From Paroedura picta (taxonomy: Eukaryota > Chordata > Lepidosauria > Squamata > Gekkonidae), in the NCBI RefSeq assembly GCF_049243985.1, contig NC_135384.1, positions 18,348,501-18,412,500 of the forward strand: DNA of 64,000 nt, in the 5' to 3' direction. This document shows, in pieces, positions 25,601-34,600 of this stretch. Within the stretch, counting starts at the first letter, position 1. The number at the start of each line of letters is the position of its first letter. The position numbers were made by a program, and so were the translations under genes. The notes beneath the pieces were generated by a model. That model saw only the letters and a list, made by a program, of their open reading frames with translations. It ran no database searches and was not told the origin of the DNA.

Positions 25601-28600
25601 CCCTTCTCCTGAGGAGGATGAGGAGGAGGAGGAGGAGGAGGAGGAGGAAGAGGAAGATGATCGTGACCAGCCGCCTCCTGACATGTCCCACAGTATCAGC
25701 CGCATCTCAGAAACTTTAGCTGGGATCTATGATGAGAACAGCTTGAGCCAAGATTTCCCCAGCTCAGACAAAGGGCAAGAGGATTCGGAGCCTGAAGCAG
25801 AACCTGGCAGAGATTATGAAAGTGAGTCTGTCTGTCCCACTGAGCCTCCAGAGGGTAAGGAGCCCCCTGGTGCTGATTCCACGCTCCCAGAGGAACTTCC
25901 ACCAGCACAGTTGGACTCTAAAACTCCTGAACCACGCAGAAGGGTCTTTGTGGTAGACATAGCACCTAAAGGCCGCTTGGATGCCGAAGCAAAGCCCCAG
26001 CTAGAGGGTAAAGTGTCTCTGGAAGTAGTAACGGTCGGAAATGCCAAGCTAAGGACTGGGGAGAAAGCATCCAAGGGAAGTGGATATCACCGGGGTGGAC
26101 GAAGGACCTCAATGGAATGGGATGGGAGTGGAGGTGGAGACTCAGAAATTGAGGAAGGGGAGATTGTCCAGCCAGAAGATGAAAGGTATAGTCCCATTCG
26201 ACTGTTTCGGAGCAGGTGTCGCCCTGCTGAGCAGCGTACCCTGCGGGTGGTGGAAGGAGACGACTTCCTGTCATTACACGCTGACTCAGATGATGAAGGA
26301 GCCTTGCAGATTGACTTCAGTGAGAGCCAGCCGGATCCTCGTTGGAAAGGTGTGGATTTGAGGCGGAAGATCCTGACTCAACGCCGAGAACGTTACCATC
26401 GTGCCCCATCCCCCTTGCCGCCACCTCCCCCTCCTCCAGCCCCCAAACGCCCCACTTCCAAGTCCCACTCCGGTTCTAGCTCCGGCTCCTGTAAGAAATC
26501 AAAGAGGGAGCGCAAAAGATCGCGAGAACACAAGGCTTCGAAATCCAAGGAATCGTATGCCTCTTCATGGAACCCGAAGAAGAAGTCCAAGTCTCGCTCC
26601 AAGTCCAAGGAGCGTCGACGCTCGCGTCACAGGACCTCCCGGTCTCGCTCGCATCACCGGACCTCCCGTTCCTGGTCACCCTCAATCAGCACCAGCTTGT
26701 CTGCGGTTGGTTCTTCGCACACCTCTGCAGAGCGTCGCAAAAGCAGGCGTTCTAAGTCAAAGGAGAAGCGGAGGGGGCGTCGTTCCCAATCACACAGCAG
26801 CAGCAGCCGTGCCCATCGCAGCAGACACAAAGACAAACATCGTGGAGATAGCAGCAGGAAGAAGAAGAAACACTCCCGGTCTCACTCACGTGAGAAACAT
26901 CCCTCCCGTCGCTTATCTAAGGACAAGGAGCGGGAGCGGGAGGTCCACTTGCTGGAGGAACCCAAGTCAGAAAAGGTCTTGATGGAGAGACGGAGAGATG
27001 CACGGACTGTGGTGCCACCCTCAATCCAAGACCTCAATGACAATGACCTTTTCACCATCAAGCGGACCATCACAGTTAACCAGCAAGAGAAATTAGAGGG
27101 ACTGTTGGAGACCCCAGAAAGAGCGAAGCGAGAGGTGCTCTATGACTCTGAGGGAATTAGCTTTGATACTTGTTTCTCAGACCGCGAGCCTGCTGAGGAA
27201 TCCAAGTCCAGTGGGGCTCGCTCAGTAACCAAGGAGGAGGCAGTCCCCTCCCGTAAGGATAAGCGGCCCGAGGAGGACACCAAGCAGAAATTGCCTAAGG
27301 AGAAGGAACGCAAGAGGACCTACCCTGAGGACCGTCCCAGTACCCGTGACAAATACAAAAAGAAGCTCAAAGAGGGGCCTCCCTGTTCTGAACAGCAGGA
27401 GATGCCCAAGGCAGAAAAGAAAGCCCGACCCGATAGGGACAAGGCTGGGAAGAAAATTAAAGCTGGAAGTCACAAGGAGAGCGGCAAGCTAGGCTCAGGC
27501 CGGAAAGTGAAGCTCCAGTCTAAGGTGGCCGTGCTGATCCGGGAAGGGGTAAGCAGCACCACGTCAGTGAAGGAAGTCGGCTCCATTGGCGTGAAATTTA
27601 GCCGTGATAAGGAGAGCCGATCACCTTTCCTCAAGTCTGAGGAGAAGGTGCTGATGGTTGGGGCTTCAGGAGCAGGGCAAGGTGAGATGGCCAACGTCAA
27701 GGAGCCAGGTTTTAAGCCCAAGAAAGCCAAAGGACTAAAGGCCAAGTTGGGCGTGAAGAAGCTAAAGGGAGTCAAGCCAAAAGGTGCCTCAGAGCCCAAA
27801 AAAAAGAAAAAGCTCAAGGTGAAGACAGGTCTGAAGAAGTCGAAAGCAGACAGCTGCAGCCAGGGCACAAGTAGCCCTATAAGGGTCAAGGAAGAGCCTT
27901 CATGGTCTGGCTCAGAGAAGTCAGAAGGCACTGCCAAGCCACCAAGCCCTCAGCCATTGGCTCCCGGCCAGGAGCTCACACCAGATTCCCAGACTGTGGA
28001 TAGCAGTTGCAAGACTCCTGATGTCTCCTTCCTTCCTGAAGACCCCCCGGTTGAGCAGCCCATTGTGCTGGAGGATGAGCCCGAAGCAGACAGCTTGTCT
28101 GAGACCAAAGAGGAGCAGCCGCCACAGCAGCCTCACCACACTCCACGCACTTTGCCTCCCCCATCTGCTCCCATGTCTTGGAACCTGCAGGGTGGGGTTG
28201 ACTGCACCAGCGGCGTCTTGGCATGTATGTATCCTGACAGGGAATTAAATTGAATGGAAGTAAGGGTAGGTTGCCTTTGGTGCAGCCCTCTTTGATGCTG
28301 GTTGTTGCAGCTCCTGGCAACAGTTTTTACATCCCTGCAGTCCCATCCTAAGTGAGGTGTTCTGCAAAACTAACACTGGAATTTATTTTGGAATGGGTTT
28401 TGTTATGCAACTATCTTGATCTTTTCTCAGAAGCTAGATCCGCCATCCTGTGGGGGGGAAAAGCCCTGTTTAGGGTCAGGTCTCCCATAGTTTCACTGCT
28501 GAAGCATCTTAATTTATGTCTGGCGCATAGGGTTGGATGTAGCCTATTTTTTTCTCCATCTGAGCCTATTCCCCTCTTTCTTATAGCCTCCACCCCACAT

Positions 28601-31600
28601 ATTTTTTTTGTCTGTGCAAGTCCTATGATCCCTAGCATGGCCTTTTTGGGCAACCAAGGGGACCCTTCCCTCCTTTTCCCCCCACCAGCAGAGAAGCTTG
28701 GTTTGTTCCAACCCAGATATTGGAACTCCAGCAAATACTAGGACCCCCTTCAGAAAAGAGAGACAGGTCTATTTTTACATGGTTGTATGTTAAAATTTCA
28801 ACATCTGCACTCCAACAAAAATTGGAGGGAGTGATGGTTGCCAAGTGCTTCCTGTCCCCCTTTCCATCCTCCATTCAAATTCATGACTCCCCAAATCCCA
28901 AAGCCATTAAGTAGCTGAAGGAAAGGCACAAATGCACATGTGCATAATTTTTGTATACAGAGTTGAACGATTGCCATTGTGATAATAGATGCGGCCAAGA
29001 AACCATTGATCTGCATATTTTACATAGTCCAGTCCCCCATGTGCCTCCTTTTCTATGGGGGAAATGAATGGAAGGAGGTAATGTGAGTGTAAAGTTTTAA
29101 AGTCTTTAGAGGCCAGGAAATAGACACCAGGCAAGAGCCTTACAGAGTTGGCCTGGGGCATGAATAACTGAATTTATGGGTCTTTCCTTCTCCATCCCTT
29201 CTAAAATTGCCTATGAACTTTCTCTTTCTCCCCCACCACCGCACTGATGAAACCATCAGCATTTTTGAGACTAGTTACAAGGGGAAACATGCTCTTCATC
29301 TAGGCTTTTCCTGTCAGCCTTGTGCAGCCTTTTTCAGCCTTTTGAGCATGGAGGTACACATGGAATATTTTTCAAGGTTTATGGTACCACAGAAGTGATG
29401 TTAGCTAGCCATGCCCCTTGCCAGGCCCCCATATGTAAATTAGAAAATACAAATAAAAATATGCAAATGAACATAAAAACTAGCCCCCATCTCCTCTCCT
29501 CACCCCACCACACTTTGCCTGCAATGCCTCATATGCAATTACAAATAAAAATAAAATCTACCTCCCCCCATTCAAGAAAATCTTGACACCCAACTGAAGA
29601 TCCACTGGACCATTTTACTTCTGCCACAGGGGAAGAAGCAGTGCTGCTGGGGTGGTGACTGCCCTCTTGTTGCAGGTGTTCCCCCATGCCATGGTGCATC
29701 TGAGGGCCACTGCTCTACCCCAGTATACTGACTGGGAAATCCTGTCTTAGAAGTGGCATGCCAAACTGTCGTGTGACAGGCTGTCTGCTTGCCCATTTCA
29801 TACACTGAAATCTGGCAGAAGTGAGATGCTGGGCTCTGTGCCTCTGTCCCATTGTGACTCCAAGACAGAAGATCCAGGGATTGCTCTGGGATTTGTTGAC
29901 TAGAAAGACAGGGCCCTTCCATTATATTGAAAATTTGACCTGTCCAAAAAAAGGCGAGGTGGAAGCTTTCATTCTTTTTAAGGCTGGAAGTTGAAACAAG
30001 CAAGACACGCACAAAGAGTTGGTTCTTACATGCTGCTTTTCTGTACCAGAAGGAGTCTAAAAGCGGCCTTCCCTTCCTCTCCCCACAACAGACACCCAGT
30101 GAGGGAGGTGAGGCTGAGAGAGCCCTGATATTCCTGCTTGGTCAGAACAGCTTTATCAGTGCTGTGGCGAGTCCAAGGTCACCCAGCTGGCTGCATGTGG
30201 AAGAGCGGGGAATCAAACCTGGCTCTCCAGATTAGAAGTCCACACTCCTAACCACCACACCAAGCTGGCTCTGGTTCTTAAGTGGCATTGGCTCTTCAAG
30301 GTCTTAGATCTTTTGTAGTGCTTGATTATTTTAACAGGAGATGCTGAGAATTGAACTTAGAACTTTCTGCATGCTAAGCAACCTTTTCCCACTGAGCCAT
30401 GGCTGTATCTGCAAGTGGCCAGTCTAACAGGGGAAGAAAAGGATGCTAAGGTCTTTGAATGAGGACTTACCTTTTCCCATCAAACAAGTGGATTCTGTGT
30501 CTACAGAATAGGCTGATGCAGGGCTGTCCAGGGCAGCAAATACATTAAAGTTCACCCATTTTAGCCCTGAGTCTTGGATTACTCAAGAGGAGGCTTAGCA
30601 AATTGTCTGCTCACTTCTGCCATTTGGGGGCCTGTTCTATACCTAAGGCTCTTGTTTCCCACCTAGTGACTGCCTTGCTCTTCAAGATGGAAGAGGCCAA
30701 CCTTGCAAGCCGGGCAAAAGCCCAGGAGCTTATTCAAGCAACCAACCAGGTATGAAAGCCTGTTTTGTTAAAGGGCTGGAATACGATTCATGGTATCAGA
30801 TTGAACAGTGGGATTGCTGTGCAGGGTGTGGATTTCATTCCTGCTCTTGGATAAAGGGTGCTGGTGGTGCTGGTAATTGATTTCAGCAACAAGCTTGTCT
30901 TTGAAGCATCAAAATTTCAAATGCAGATGAGAGATCTTGTTTTGACAACTCTGCTTTGATTTTTCTGATTTATTTGGATAGTTCTTCAAAAAAGTGTGGA
31001 AAATTTGTTCTAGCTCTAATGTGTCAGGGGGAAGGTTTTGAGGCTCACTTTCCAGAGAACAGTGGGACACAGTGGGAGTGAAACTCCTGCAAAAAGCTTA
31101 ACATCTACAGTACAGCAACAAAGGTGTGCACTTCTACACTTACGTGAAGTAGGGCTTGCTTCAAAACCCGGACTGTTGAATTCTTTTGAATTTACTGGGC
31201 AAGTGGGACCTGCTGCCTGCCATTTTGTTGGCACCCTCAGAATTTCAGTACTTAAAATTTGTCTAGACTGCCCCGTACCTGTGAGCCAAAGGCCACATAT
31301 TTGTCTTTTGACTAGACTGCCCTGTCCCTATGAGCTAAAGGCCACATATATATTATTTAAATCCTGCCAAGAAGAATTGATCCTATTGAAGGACTTCATT
31401 AGCAAACATTAAGTTGAAAAACAACCACTGATGAAAACTCACTTGAAAACAGTTATAACCTGGAGGCCGTTTTGATTGTTTGATTAAAAGAAGAGATTAG
31501 ACACATTTAGTTACATTCATTGTGAAATTGTTTATTATAGCCTAGGATAGGTTCTTTTTTCTGTTATTATATTCACTAGTAATAAAGCCTGCTGTACTTA

Positions 31601-34600
31601 AAATACAGCGGGCGCTAGGCAAGGGAGCCCCCGGCAGTCGCGCTCTGTGCGACTGCCGGGGGCTCCCTTGGGCGGCGGCCTTACACGGCGAGAGGCCGTC
31701 GGGCAGGAAGCAACTGCGAGCCGCGTGGCTCGCAGTTGCTTCCTTGTCGGCAGGGCGGGAATCGGCCGGGCCAATTAGCAGGCGCTTTGTGCCTACCGGC
31801 CCGGCCGATGGTTTGTCCGGAGGAAGGGGCCAATCGGCACCCTTCCTTATCCTGGACCGAGCCCGCCCTAACTCCTCCCACTAAGTCTTTACGGCTTTAT
31901 TTAGTCCGCGGCGTCCATGGCGCCGCGGGCTCTGTTAAGATTTTGAACCGTCCTTTTTTCCGTGGTGTACTCTTAAGCCTGCCATTTTGTTGGCACCCTC
32001 AGAATTTCAGTACTTAAGATTTGTCTTTTAAATTGTATTTCTGGCTTGTATGGTCTGTAGTTCGAGCATGGCGATACCCTGGGCTAGTGAAAGCTTGCAT
32101 TAAGCTGGGGCTTGGTTAGTTTTCATGCTGAGGCTCGAGGTGGAGTGGTAACTCTTTCTCCTTCGCCTACTTGTTCTCCAACAGAGCAACTAGCTCTGGT
32201 CTTTGTTCTTTATTATCTGGCAGAGTTCCTAAATTATTTGGCTTAACCCAACCTCACTTTTGCAGGTATAAAATTTGCACAGCCCAGGCAAATTATTTGC
32301 AGGTATAATATTTGCACAGCCCAGGCAAACTGGCACAGACCATTGCTAAGTCCACTAGTGGTGGATCCAAACATTCATTAGTGGAGAACTGAGTTCTAAT
32401 GGGAGGTCAAGGATGCCAGACTGTTTTGTCCAGCCAGCTTGCATTCTGCAAATTGGTTCCATGCTTGCTTCTAAGTCTCTTCCATGAAGCTTGCTTCCTT
32501 TCCTTGTAGTACTTCCATTGGTGTAAGAGCTCATTGAAAACCTCTAATCCTGCTCAAGAGAAAATGCAAGCACAAGAGATATCACAGTGTGGCAAAGGCT
32601 ACATAGTGTGGGCAGATCTCATTCATGCTGATCTGAACCTTCTAGTGACAAGCAGATGATATGGTGTTTGGAACCACCTGCATGGTGTGCATGTGATACA
32701 GGCTGTGCTGATAATGGCATACTCTAGGTATCAGGACTTTTCATAATGGAACCCTGCTAAAGAGTGCTCCTGGATGCCTGGTTAATTTTGCTACAGTAGA
32801 CTCACATGTGGCTACTCCAGGATTCGAAGATCTTTTCTTGACACTGAAATAGCTGTGCATGATAGAAGACTTGCTGTACCTAGAATCATAGAATCACAGT
32901 TGGAAGGGACCTCCTGGGTCATCTAGTCCAACCTCCTGCACTATGCAGGACACAACCCTATCGCTCATCCACTGTAATCTGCTTACCTCAAGGAGTCTTG
33001 CTTGCAGCTGATCATCCTACTGTTTGTAGCTTCTGGTTCCACCACCACCTGATCAATTATATTTTGACTACTTTTATTTTTAAAAAACACAAAAAACAAA
33101 TTGGAAGTTTTGTTTCACTAGTTCCGAAAGTCTGTCCTGGCAGTAACCAAAGGGTAAACTATTCTCATCTTTGAAATTTCTTATTATACCCATTTGTGGC
33201 AGCTTGTCTGCAAAACCCCCATTTAAAGGATAAGAGAGCAAATTGGACTACTGCCAGTGGAGGGAATCCTAGCACCAATGAGCCCTTCACAGAGAAGGAG
33301 TTGAGAGGGGTGCTTTCTGTCCTGGGGGAGAGGAATGCATGGCTCACCCAGCCCCTCCACTGTACAGCAGATTGCAGGTATCCCACTTACTTTCTCCTGC
33401 TCTTTTTCCTCCTTAGATCCTGACCCACACCAAGCCTTCAACCTCCTTGGGGCCTCCCCAACCACCGGCACCACCCACCCACCCACCCGTGTCACATCTG
33501 ACTGTCCCACCTGTCTCATACCTACTTCAGAGTTCCTTGCCTATGGGAGGATGTGGCTCAACGCCCCCCACCCCTACGGGGGTGCTGCCAGGGGCTTTGA
33601 GCCAGGCTCCGGCAGGTCCACCCTCGGCTGGCATCTTTGCTTCCTCGTCGGGCACCGATCTGGGCAGCACCAGCTCTGAGGGACGTGGAGACAGTGATAA
33701 GGTAACAAAACAATGCAAAATTGTTTTGAGAGTAGGAGAACAGTTGCCATTGGAATGGTATGCAGATGCTCTTTAAAATCTCTCAGAACTCTTTGGTTCA
33801 GGACTCCAGACAGGAGTGCTGCTTACTTTGTGTTATTCTCTGTAGCTGAACAGTCTTCGTTTGGGGTGGATGGTAATCAGTACCACCGCAGTGATTCTGG
33901 AGCTTGGGACAAAACTCAAGGATGGGGTCACAGAACCACTCAGGCTGGGGGGGGGGCAGAATCTGACATAATCTCTATGGTATTTGTGGGGTTAATCACT
34001 CTCTCAGACTGCCTAAGGAAGTACAGAGGGACAGCTATACGGTGGTTGGGCAACACCAGTGTCCTACAGCTAACGAGAGCCAGTTTGGTGTAGTGGTTAG
34101 TAGTGCCGACTTCTAATCTGGCATGCCAGGTTCGATTCTGCGCTCCCCCACATGCAACCAGCTGGGCTCGCCACGGCACTGATAAAGCTGTTCTGACCGA
34201 GCAGGAATATCAGGGCTCTCTCAGCCTCACCCACCCCACAGGGTGTCTGTTGTGGGGAGAGGAATAGGAAGGCGACTGTAAGCCGCTTTGAGCCTCCTTC
34301 GGGTAGGGAAAAGCGGCATATAAGAACCAACTCTTCTTCTTCTTCTTCTAACTGCCCTCCTCTGCCTGTAACTTGGGCAATATGGGGGATCAGCAAGGGA
34401 CTCCATGGTGGCAGGATCTTCAGGGCAGTGGTGGCCCCCAGCATGTCCCGTTGAGTGCATTGGACACATGGCAGCTGGTCATTTAGGAGAAGGCTGTCTG
34501 AGACAGTGCAACTGTCTCCCCCTCCCATGCACACATGCTGGGCAACTGGACCTGCCAAAATTTGCTGTCCTCTGTTGCTGTTTAAAAATATAAGAACTGT

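Noticed and set aside
25612-25660. (GAG)n tract as an independent microsatellite
   Set aside because: It encodes the poly-Glu run that is also present in mammalian SCAF1, so it is described as part of the coding exon.
26401-26982. A 193-codon plus-strand frame rich in Arg and Pro
   Set aside because: It is the +1 shadow of the SCAF1 RS-rich region.
27470-27937. A 155-codon open frame antisense to SCAF1
   Set aside because: It is a shadow of the Lys/Glu/Ser-rich sense coding sequence and has no motif of its own.
28352-28741. A 129-codon plus-strand frame after the giant SCAF1 exon
   Set aside because: It lies past a good donor that joins in phase to the next conserved exon and has no family resemblance.
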